Positions 35,156 to 46,990 of a stretch of 64,000 bases of DNA are shown one piece after another. A program made the translations under genes and the position numbers. Under the pieces are notes generated by a model. That model was not told the origin of the DNA. It saw only the letters and a list, made by a program, of their open reading frames with translations, and ran no database searches. The DNA comes from Amphiduros pacificus (taxonomy: Eukaryota > Annelida > Polychaeta > Phyllodocida > Hesionidae). How positions within the stretch are numbered: position 1 is the first letter of the stretch; the number at the start of each line of letters is the position of its first letter. The stretch is taken from NCBI GenBank assembly GCA_949316495.1, contig OX439003.1, positions 38,206,225 to 38,270,224 on the forward strand, given 5' to 3'.

Positions 35156-38100
35156 TCATTCTCCCCACAGATTCATTCTCCCCACATATCTCTCTTCTAT
35201 CTTATCTAGACTCATTCTCCCCACATATCTCTCTTCTACCTCATCTAGACTCATTCTCCGCACATATCTCTCTTCTACCTCATCTTGACTCATTCTCCCC
35301 ACATATCTCTCTTCTATCTTATCTAGACTCATTCTCCCCACATATCTCTCTTCTATCTTATCTAGACTCATTCTCCCCACATATCTCTCTTCTATCTTAT
35401 CTAGACTCATTCTCCGCACATATCTCTCTTCTATCTTATCTAGACTCATTCTCCCCACATATCTCTCTTCTATCTTATCTAGACTCATTCTCCCCACATA
35501 TCTCTCTTCTATCTTATCTAGACTCATTCTCCCCACATATCTCTCTTCTATCTTATCTAGACTCATTCTCCCCATATATCTCTCTTCTACCTCACCTAGA
35601 CTCATTCTCCCCACATATCTCTCTTCTACCTCATCTAGACTCATTCTCCCCACATATCTCTCTTCTATCTTATCTAGACTCATTCTCCCCACATATCTCT
35701 CTTCTATCTTATCTAGACTCATTCTCCCCACATATCTCTCGTCTATCTTATCTAGACTCATTCTCCCCACATATCTCTCTTCTACCTCATCTTGACTCAT
35801 TCTCCCCACATATCTCTCTTCTACCTCATCTAGACTCATTCTCCCCACATATCTCTCTTCTACCTCATATAGACTCATTCTCCCCACATATCTCTCTTCT
35901 ATCTTATCTAGACTCATTCTCCCCACATATCTCTCTTCTATCTTATCTAGACTCATTCTCCCCACATATCTCTCGTCTATCTTATCTAGACTCATTCTCC
36001 CCACATACCTCTCTTCTATCTTATCTAGACTCATTCTCCCCACATATCTCTCGTCTATCTTATCTAGACTCATTCTCCCCACATATCTCTCTTCTATCTT
36101 ATCTAGACTCATTCTCCCCACATATCTCTTTTCTATCTCATCTAGACTCATTCTCCGCACATATCTCTCTTCTATCTTATCTAGACTCATTCTCCCCACA
36201 TATCTCTCTTCTACCTCATCTAGACTCATTCTCCCCACATATCTCTCTTCTATCTTATCTTGACTCATTCTCCCCACATATCTCTCTTCTATCTTATCTT
36301 GACTCATTCTCCGCACATATCTCTTTTCTATCTCATCTAGACTCATTCTCCGCACATATCTCTCTTCTATCTTATCTTGACTCATTCTCCCCACATATAT
36401 CTCTTCTACCTCATCTTGACTCATTCTCCCCACATATCTCTCTTCTATCTTATCTAGACTCATTTCCCCCTCGGATCTCTCCTCTACCACATCTAGACTC
36501 ATCCTTCCCTCGGATCTTTCCTCTACCTCATCTAGACTCATTCTCCCCACATATCTCTCTTCTATCTTATCTAGACTCATTCTCCCCACATATCTCTCGT
36601 CTATCTTATCTAGACTCATTCTCCCCACATATCTCTCTTCTACCTCACCTAGACTCATTCTCCCCACATATCTCTCTTCTATCTTATCTTGACTCATTCT
36701 CCCCACATATCTCTTTTCTATCTCATCTAGACTCATTCTCCGCACATATCTCTCTTCTATCTTATCTAGACTCATTCTCCCCACATATCTCTCTTCTACC
36801 TCATCTAGACTCATTCTCCCCACATATCTCTCTTCTATCTTATCTTGACTCATTCTCCCCACATATTGCTTTTCTATCTCATCTAGACTCATTCTCCCCA
36901 CATATCTCTCTTCTACCTCACCTAGACTCATTCTCCCCACATATCTCTCTTCTACCTCATCTAGACTCATTCTCCGCACATATCTCTCTTCTACCTCATC
37001 TTGACTCATTCTCCCCACATATCTCTCTTCTATCTTATCTAGACTCATTCTCCCCACATATCTCTCTTCTATCTTATCTAGACTCATTCTCCCCACATAT
37101 CTCTCTTCTATCTTATCTAGACTCATTCTCCCCACATATCTCTCTTCTATCTTATCTGGACTCATTCTCCCCACAGATTCATTCTCCCCACATATCTCTC
37201 TTCTATCTTATCTAGACTCATTCTCCCCACATATCTCTCTTCTACCTCATCCTCACTCATTCTCCCCACATATCTCTCTTCTATCTTATCTAGACTCATT
37301 CTCCCCACATATCTCTCTTCTATCTTATCTGGACTCATTCTCCCCACAGATTCATTCTCCCCACATATCTCTCTTCTATCTTATCTAGACTCATTCTCCG
37401 CACATATCTCTCTTCTACCTCATCTTGACTCATTCTCCCCACATATCTCTCTTCTATCTTATCTAGACTCATTCTCCCCACATATCTCTCTTCTATCTTA
37501 TCTAGACTCATTCTCCCCACATATCTCTCTTCTATCTTATCTAGACTCATTCTCCCCACATATCTCTCTTCTATCTTATCTAGACTCATTTCCCCCTCGG
37601 ATCTCTCCTCTACCACATCTAGACTCATCCTTCCCTCGGATCTTTCCTCTACCTCATCTAGACTCATTCTCCCCACATATCTCTCTTCTATCTTATCTAG
37701 ACTCATTCTCCCCACATATCTCTCGTCTATCTTATCTAGACTCATTCTCCCCACATATCTCTCTTCTACCTCACCTAGACTCATTCTCCCCACATATCTC
37801 TCTTCTATCTTATCTTGACTCATTCTCCCCACATATCTCTTTTCTATCTCATCTAGACTCATTCTCCGCACATATCTCTCTTCTATCTTATCTAGACTCA
37901 TTCTCCCCACATATCTCTCTTCTACCTCATCTAGACTCATTCTCCCCACATATCTCTCTTCTATCTTATCTTGACTCATTCTCGCCACATATCTCTTTTC
38001 TATCTCATCTAGACTCATTCTCCCCACATATCTCTCTTCTACCTCACCTAGACTCATTCTCCCCACATATCTCTCTTCTACCTCATCTAGACTCATTCTC

Positions 38101-39413
38101 CGCACATATCTCTCTTCTACCTCATCTTGACTCATTCTCCCCACATATCTCTCTTCTATCTTATCTAGACTCATTCTCCCCACATATCTCTCTTCTATCT
38201 TATCTAGACTCATTCTCCCCACATATCTCTCTTCTATCTTATCTAGACTCATTCTCCCCACATATCTCTCTTCTATCTTATCTGGACTCATTCTCCCCAC
38301 AGATTCATTCTCCCCACATATCTCTCTTCTATCTTATCTAGACTCATTCTCCCCACATATCTCTCTTCCACCTCATCTTGACTCATTCTCCCCACATATC
38401 TCTCTTCTATCTTATCTAGACTCATTCTCCCCACATATCTCTCTTCTATCTTATCTGGACTCATTCTCCCCACAGATTCATTCTCCCCACATATCTCTCT
38501 TCTATCTTATCTAGACTCATTCTCCGCACATATCTCTCTTCTACCTCATCTTGACTCATTCTCCCCACATATCTCTCTTCTATCTTATCTAGACTCATTC
38601 TCCCCACATATCTCTCTTCTATCTTATCTAGACTCATTCTCCCCACATATCTCTCTTCTATCTTATCTAGACTCATTCTCCCCACATATCTCTCTTCTAT
38701 CTTATCTAGACTCATTTCCCCCTCGGATCTCTCCTCTACCACATCTAGACTCATCCTTCCCTCGGATCTTTCCTCTACCTCATCTAGACTCATTCTCCCC
38801 ACATATCTCTCTTCTATCTTATCTAGACTCATTCTCCCCACATATCTCTCGTCTATCTTATCTAGACTCATTCTCCCCACATATCTCTCTTCTACCTCAC
38901 CTAGACTCATTCTCCCCACATATCTCTCTTCTATCTTATCTTGACTCATTCTCCCCACATATCTCTTTTCTATCTCATCTAGACTCATTCTCCGCACATA
39001 TCTCTCTTCTATCTTATCTAGACTCATTCTCCCCACATATCTCTCTTCTACCTCATCTAGACTCATTCTCCCCACATATCTCTCTTCTATCTTATCTTGA
39101 TTCATTCTCGCCACATATCTCTTTTCTATCTCATCTAGACTCATTCTCCCCACATATCTCTCTTCTACCTCACCTAGACTCATTCTCCCCACATATCTCT
39201 CTTCTACCTCATCTAGACTCATTCTCCCCACATATCTCTCTTCTACCTCATCTTGACTCATTCTCCCCACATATCTCTCTTCTATCTTATCTAGACTCAT
39301 TCTCCCCACATATCTCTCTTCTATCTTATCTAGACTCATTCTCCCCACATATCTCTCTTCTATCTTATCTAGACTCGTTCTCCCCACATATCTCTCTTCT
39401 ATCTTATCTGGAC
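35156..39413. repeat. Complete super-repeat copy, 4258 bp
   Basis: Segment order is 2006, 173, 953, 173, 953 bp between junctions. This is the fullest copy. The preceding set (33060-35156) has the same order after its long segment but with 914 and 836 bp in place of 953, i.e. one and three units shorter. Confidence 0.85.
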
Positions 39414-42400
39414 TCATTCTCCCCACAGATTCATTCTCCCCACATATCTCTCTTCTATCTTATCTAGACTCATTCTCCCCACATATCTCTCTTCTACCTC
39501 ATCTAGACTCATTCTCCGCACATATCTCTCTTCTACCTCATCTTGACTCATTCTCCCCACATATCTCTCTTCTATCTTATCTAGACTCATTCTCCCCACA
39601 TATCTCTCTTCTATCTTATCTAGACTCATTCTCCCCACATATCTCTCTTCTATCTTATCTAGACTCATTCTCCGCACATATCTCTCTTCTATCTTATCTA
39701 GACTCATTCTCCCCACATATCTCTCTTCTATCTTATCTAGACTCATTCTCCCCACATATCTCTCTTCTATCTTATCTAGACTCATTCTCCCCACATATCT
39801 CTCTTCTATCTTATCTAGACTCATTCTCCCCATATATCTCTCTTCTACCTCACCTAGACTCATTCTCCCCACATATCTCTCTTCTATCTTATCTTGACTC
39901 ATTCTCCCCACATATCTCTCTTCTATCTTATCTTGACTCATTCTCCGCACATATCTCTTTTCTATCTCATCTAGACTCATTCTCCGCACATATCTCTCTT
40001 CTATCTTATCTTGACTCATTCTCCCCACATATATCTCTTCTACCTCATCTTGACTCATTCTCCCCACATATCTCTCTTCTATCTTATCTAGACTCATTTC
40101 CCCCTCGGATCTCTCCTCTACCACATCTAGACTCATCCTTCCCTCGGATCTTTCCTCTACCTCATCTAGACTCATTCTCCCCACATATCTCTCTTCTATC
40201 TTATCTAGACTCATTCTCCCCACATATCTCTCGTCTATCTTATCTAGACTCATTCTCCCCACATATCTCTCTTCTACCTCACCTAGACTCATTCTCCCCA
40301 CATATCTCTCTTCTATCTTATCTTGACTCATTCTCCCCACATATCTCTTTTCTATCTCATCTAGACTCATTCTCCGCACATATCTCTCTTCTATCTTATC
40401 TAGACTCATTCTCCCCACATATCTCTCTTCTACCTCATCTAGACTCATTCTCCCCACATATCTCTCTTCTATCTTATCTTGACTCATTCTCCCCACATAT
40501 TGCTTTTCTATCTCATCTAGACTCATTCTCCCCACATATCTCTCTTCTACCTCACCTAGACTCATTCTCCCCACATATCTCTCTTCTACCTCATCTAGAC
40601 TCATTCTCCGCACATATCTCTCTTCTACCTCATCTTGACTCATTCTCCCCACATATCTCTCTTCTATCTTATCTAGACTCATTCTCCCCACATATCTCTC
40701 TTCTATCTTATCTAGACTCATTCTCCCCACATATCTCTCTTCTATCTTATCTAGACTCATTCTCCCCACATATCTCTCTTCTATCTTATCTGGACTCATT
40801 CTCCCCACAGATTCATTCTCCCCACATATCTCTCTTCTATCTTATCTAGACTCATTCTCCCCACATATCTCTCTTCTACCTCATCCTCACTCATTCTCCC
40901 CACATATCTCTCTTCTATCTTATCTAGACTCATTCTCCCCACATATCTCTCTTCTATCTTATCTGGACTCATTCTCCCCACAGATTCATTCTCCCCACAT
41001 ATCTCTCTTCTATCTTATCTAGACTCATTCTCCGCACATATCTCTCTTCTACCTCATCTTGACTCATTCTCCCCACATATCTCTCTTCTATCTTATCTAG
41101 ACTCATTCTCCCCACATATCTCTCTTCTATCTTATCTAGACTCATTCTCCCCACATATCTCTCTTCTATCTTATCTAGACTCATTCTCCCCACATATCTC
41201 TCTTCTATCTTATCTAGACTCATTTCCCCCTCGGATCTCTCCTCTACCACATCTAGACTCATCCTTCCCTCGGATCTTTCCTCTACCTCATCTAGACTCA
41301 TTCTCCCCACATATCTCTCTTCTATCTTATCTAGACTCATTCTCCCCACATATCTCTCGTCTATCTTATCTAGACTCATTCTCCCCACATATCTCTCTTC
41401 TACCTCACCTAGACTCATTCTCCCCACATATCTCTCTTCTATCTTATCTTGACTCATTCTCCCCACATATCTCTTTTCTATCTCATCTAGACTCATTCTC
41501 CGCACATATCTCTCTTCTATCTTATCTAGACTCATTCTCCCCACATATCTCTCTTCTACCTCATCTAGACTCATTCTCCCCACATATCTCTCTTCTATCT
41601 TATCTTGACTCATTCTCGCCACATATCTCTTTTCTATCTCATCTAGACTCATTCTCCCCACATATCTCTCTTCTACCTCACCTAGACTCATTCTCCCCAC
41701 ATATCTCTCTTCTACCTCATCTAGACTCATTCTCCGCACATATCTCTCTTCTACCTCATCTTGACTCATTCTCCCCACATATCTCTCTTCTATCTTATCT
41801 AGACTCATTCTCCCCACATATCTCTCTTCTATCTTATCTAGACTCATTCTCCCCACATATCTCTCTTCTATCTTATCTAGACTCATTCTCCCCACATATC
41901 TCTCTTCTATCTTATCTGGACTCATTCTCCCCACAGATTCATTCTCCCCACATATCTCTCTTCTATCTTATCTAGACTCATTCTCCCCACATATCTCTCT
42001 TCCACCTCATCTTGACTCATTCTCCCCACATATCTCTCTTCTATCTTATCTAGACTCATTCTCCCCACATATCTCTCTTCTATCTTATCTGGACTCATTC
42101 TCCCCACAGATTCATTCTCCCCACATATCTCTCTTCTATCTTATCTAGACTCATTCTCCGCACATATCTCTCTTCTACCTCATCTTGACTCATTCTCCCC
42201 ACATATCTCTCTTCTATCTTATCTAGACTCATTCTCCCCACATATCTCTCTTCTATCTTATCTAGACTCATTCTCCCCACATATCTCTCTTCTATCTTAT
42301 CTAGACTCATTCTCCCCACATATCTCTCTTCTATCTTATCTAGACTCATTTCCCCCTCGGATCTCTCCTCTACCACATCTAGACTCATCCTTCCCTCGGA

Positions 42401-43047
42401 TCTTTCCTCTACCTCATCTAGACTCATTCTCCCCACATATCTCTCTTCTATCTTATCTAGACTCATTCTCCCCACATATCTCTCGTCTATCTTATCTAGA
42501 CTCATTCTCCCCACATATCTCTCTTCTACCTCACCTAGACTCATTCTCCCCACATATCTCTCTTCTATCTTATCTTGACTCATTCTCCCCACATATCTCT
42601 TTTCTATCTCATCTAGACTCATTCTCCGCACATATCTCTCTTCTATCTTATCTAGACTCATTCTCCCCACATATCTCTCTTCTACCTCATCTAGACTCAT
42701 TCTCCCCACATATCTCTCTTCTATCTTATCTTGATTCATTCTCGCCACATATCTCTTTTCTATCTCATCTAGACTCATTCTCCCCACATATCTCTCTTCT
42801 ACCTCACCTAGACTCATTCTCCCCACATATCTCTCTTCTACCTCATCTAGACTCATTCTCCCCACATATCTCTCTTCTACCTCATCTTGACTCATTCTCC
42901 CCACATATCTCTCTTCTATCTTATCTAGACTCATTCTCCCCACATATCTCTCTTCTATCTTATCTAGACTCATTCTCCCCACATATCTCTCTTCTATCTT
43001 ATCTAGACTCATTCTCCCCACATATCTCTCTTCTATCTTATCTGGAC
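39414..43047. repeat. Super-repeat copy lacking 16 units, 3634 bp
   Basis: Segments are 1382, 173, 953, 173, 953 bp. The first is 2006 minus 624, exactly 16 units. Private variants of the previous copy recur in register: CATCCTCACTC at about 37249 and 40883, and CTTCCACCTC at about 38366 and 42000, each 3634 bp apart. Confidence 0.85.
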
Positions 43048-46000
43048 TCATTCTCCCCACAGATTCATTCTCCCCACATATCTCTCTTCTATCTTATCTA
43101 GACTCATTCTCCCCACATATCTCTCTTCTACCTCATCTAGACTCATTCTCCGCACATATCTCTCTTCTACCTCATCTTGACTCATTCTCCCCACATATCT
43201 CTCTTCTATCTTATCTAGACTCATTCTCCCCACATATCTCTCTTCTATCTTATCTAGACTCATTCTCCCCACATATCTCTCTTCTATCTTATCTAGACTC
43301 ATTCTCCGCACATATCTCTCTTCTATCTTATCTAGACTCATTCTCCCCACATATCTCTCTTCTATCTTATCTAGACTCATTCTCCCCACATATCTCTCTT
43401 CTATCTTATCTAGACTCATTCTCCCCACATATCTCTCTTCTATCTTATCTAGACTCATTCTCCCCATATATCTCTCTTCTACCTCACCTAGACTCATTCT
43501 CCCCACATATCTCTCTTCTACCTCATCTAGACTCATTCTCCCCACATATCTCTCTTCTATCTTATCTAGACTCATTCTCCCCACATATCTCTCTTCTATC
43601 TTATCTAGACTCATTCTCCCCACATATCTCTCGTCTATCTTATCTAGACTCATTCTCCCCACATATCTCTCTTCTACCTCATCTTGACTCATTCTCCCCA
43701 CATATCTCTCTTCTACCTCATCTAGACTCATTCTCCCCACATATCTCTCTTCTACCTCATATAGACTCATTCTCCCCACATATCTCTCTTCTATCTTATC
43801 TAGACTCATTCTCCCCACATATCTCTCTTCTATCTTATCTAGACTCATTCTCCCCACATATCTCTCGTCTATCTTATCTAGACTCATTCTCCCCACATAC
43901 CTCTCTTCTATCTTATCTAGACTCATTCTCCCCACATATCTCTCGTCTATCTTATCTAGACTCATTCTCCCCACATATCTCTCTTCTATCTTATCTAGAC
44001 TCATTCTCCCCACATATCTCTTTTCTATCTCATCTAGACTCATTCTCCGCACATATCTCTCTTCTATCTTATCTAGACTCATTCTCCCCACATATCTCTC
44101 TTCTACCTCATCTAGACTCATTCTCCCCACATATCTCTCTTCTATCTTATCTTGACTCATTCTCCCCACATATCTCTCTTCTACCTCATCTTGACTCATT
44201 CTCCCCACATATCTCTCTTCTATCTCATCTAGACTCATTCTCCGCACATATCTCTCTTCTATCTTATCTTGACTCATTCTCCCCACATATATCTCTTCTA
44301 CCTCATCTTGACTCATTCTCCCCACATATCTCTCTTCTATCTTATCTAGACTCATTTCCCCCTCGGATCTCTCCTCTACCACATCTAGACTCATCCTTCC
44401 CTCGGATCTTTCCTCTACCTCATCTAGACTCATTCTCCCCACATATCTCTCTTCTATCTTATCTAGACTCATTCTCCCCACATATCTCTCGTCTATCTTA
44501 TCTAGACTCATTCTCCCCACATATCTCTCTTCTACCTCACCTAGACTCATTCTCCCCACATATCTCTCTTCTATCTTATCTTGACTCATTCTCCCCACAT
44601 ATCTCTTTTCTATCTCATCTAGACTCATTCTCCGCACATATCTCTCTTCTATCTTATCTAGACTCATTCTCCCCACATATCTCTCTTCTACCTCATCTAG
44701 ACTCATTCTCCCCACATATCTCTCTTCTATCTTATCTTGACTCATTCTCGCCACATATCTCTTTTCTATCTCATCTAGACTCATTCTCCCCACATATCTC
44801 TCTTCTACCTCACCTAGACTCATTCTCCCCACATATCTCTCTTCTACCTCATCTAGACTCATTCTCCGCACATATCTCTCTTCTACCTCATCTTGACTCA
44901 TTCTCCCCACATATCTCTCTTCTATCTTATCTAGACTCATTCTCCCCACATATCTCTCTTCTATCTTATCTAGACTCATTCTCCCCACATATCTCTCTTC
45001 TATCTTATCTAGACTCATTCTCCCCACATATCTCTCTTCTATCTTATCTGGACTCATTCTCCCCACAGATTCATTCTCCCCACATATCTCTCTTCTATCT
45101 TATCTAGACTCATTCTCCCCACATATCTCTCTTCTACCTCATCTTGACTCATTCTCCCCACATATCTCTCTTCTATCTTATCTAGACTCATTCTCCCCAC
45201 ATATCTCTCTTCTATCTTATCTGGACTCATTCTCCCCACAGATTCATTCTCCCAACATATCTCTCTTCTATCTTATCTAGACTCATTCTCCGCACATATC
45301 TCTCTTCTACCTCATCTTGACTCATTCTCCCCACATATCTCTCTTCTATCTTATCTAGACTCATTCTCCCCACATATCTCTCTTCTATCTTATCTAGACT
45401 CATTCTCCCCACATATCTCTCTTCTATCTTATCTAGACTCATTCTCCCCACATATCTCTCTTCTATCTTATCTAGACTCATTTCCCCCTCGGATCTCTCC
45501 TCTACCACATCTAGACTCATCCTTCCCTCGGATCTTTCCTCTACCTCATCTAGACTCATTCTCCCCACATATCTCTCTTCTATCTTATCTAGACTCATTC
45601 TCCCCACATATCTCTCTTCTATCTTATCTTGACTCATTCTCCCCACATATCTCTTTTCTATCTCATCTAGACTCATTCTCCGCACATATCTCTCTTCTAT
45701 CTTATCTAGACTCATTCTCCCCACATATCTCTCTTCTACCTCATCTAGACTCATTCTCCCCACATATCTCTCTTCTATCTTATCTTGATTCATTCTCGCC
45801 ACATATCTCTTTTCTATCTCATCTAGACTCATTCTCCCCACATATCTCTCTTCTACCTCACCTAGACTCATTCTCCCCACATATCTCTCTTCTACCTCAT
45901 CTAGACTCATTCTCCGCACATATCTCTCTTCTACCTCATCTTGACTCATTCTCCCCACATATCTCTCTTCTATCTTATCTAGACTCATTCTCCCCACATA

Positions 46001-46540
46001 TCTCTCTTCTATCTTATCTAGACTCATTCTCCCCACATATCTCTCTTCTATCTTATCTAGACTCATTCTCCCCACATATCTCTCTTCTATCTTATCTGGA
46101 CTCATTCTCCCCACAGATTCATTCTCCCCACATATCTCTCTTCTATCTTATCTAGACTCATTCTCCCCACATATCTCTCTTCTACCTCATCTTGACTCAT
46201 TCTCCCCACATATCTCTCTTCTATCTTATCTAGACTCATTCTCCCCACATATCTCTCTTCTATCTTATCTGGACTCATTCTCCCCACAGATTCATTCTCC
46301 CCACATATCTCTCTTCTATCTTATCTAGACTCATTCTCCGCACATATCTCTCTTCTACCTCATCTTGACTCATTCTCCCCACATATCTCTCTTCTATCTT
46401 ATCTAGACTCATTCTCCCCACATATCTCTCTTCTATCTTATCTAGACTCATTCTCCCCACATATCTCTCTTCTATCTTATCTAGACTCATTCTCCCCACA
46501 TATCTCTCTTCTATCTTATCTAGACTCATTTCCCCCTCGG
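43048..46540. repeat. Partial last super-repeat copy
   Basis: Segments are 2006, 173, 875 and 173 bp, then a truncated segment that runs into the diverged edge. The 875-bp segment is two units short of 953. A base change (CCCAACAT) near 45252 marks this copy. Confidence 0.8.
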
Positions 46541-46990
46541 ATCTTTCCTCTACCTCATCTCGGCTCATTCTCTCCTTGGATCTCTCGTCTATCTTATCTC
46601 GGCTCATCCTCCCCTCGGATCTTTCCTCCACATCATCTAGACTCCCCGCGGACCTCTCTACCTCATGTAGGCTCATTCTCCCCACAGATCTCTCCTCTAC
46701 CTCATCTTGGCTCAATCTCCCCTCAGATCTCTCCTCTACCACATCTAGTCCCAATCTCCCCATAAATCTCTCATTACCTCATCTAGGCTCAATCCCACCA
46801 CAGGTCACTCTTCTATCTCATCTAGACTCATTTCCCCCTCGGATCTCTCCTCTACCTCATCTATACTCAATCTAGCCACAGATATCTCCTCTACCTCATC
46901 TTGGGTCAATCGCCCTAAAAATCTGTCCTTTGCCTCATCTAGGCTCATTCTCCCCTCAGATCTCTCCTCCAGACCTGCTCTTTCTTGCAC
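46540..46990. repeat. Diverged right edge of the giant array
   Basis: Units become irregular (CTCGGCTCATTCTC, CTCCACATCATC, CCGCGGACCTC) and the 39-bp phase slips. They resemble the left-edge units near 30650 (CTCGGCTTAATCTCCCCTCAG), suggesting that an older unit form survives at both edges. Confidence 0.85.

Larger units (their letters stand above)
30650..46990. repeat. Giant 39-bp minisatellite, about 410 copies, with higher-order structure
   Basis: The unit is ATCTAGACTCATTCTCCCCA plus CATATCTCTCTTCTATCTT (39 bp), with a main variant in which TCTATCTT becomes TCTACCTC. The plus strand is about three-quarters pyrimidine and has about one G per unit. Other recurrent variants are CTTGACTC for CTAGACTC, TCCGCAC or TCGCCAC for TCCCCAC, CTCGTC for CTCTTC, and a TTCCCCCTCGGATC block. 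Length changes are whole units except at 19 junctions that each add 17 bp. Segment lengths between junctions are 173, 953 and 2006 bp or those minus multiples of 39. The edges (to about 30860 and from about 46540) are diverged while the centre is homogeneous, as in a satellite evolving by unequal exchange. The minus strand reads MSLDKIEERYVGR repeatedly and the plus strand LDSFSPHISLLSY, both only because 39 is a multiple of three. Confidence 0.97.

Noticed and set aside
30650-46990. Centromeric satellite
   Set aside because: The nested structure is reminiscent of one, but the unit is short, a single locus is seen, and there is no other centromeric sign; it cannot be claimed from one window.
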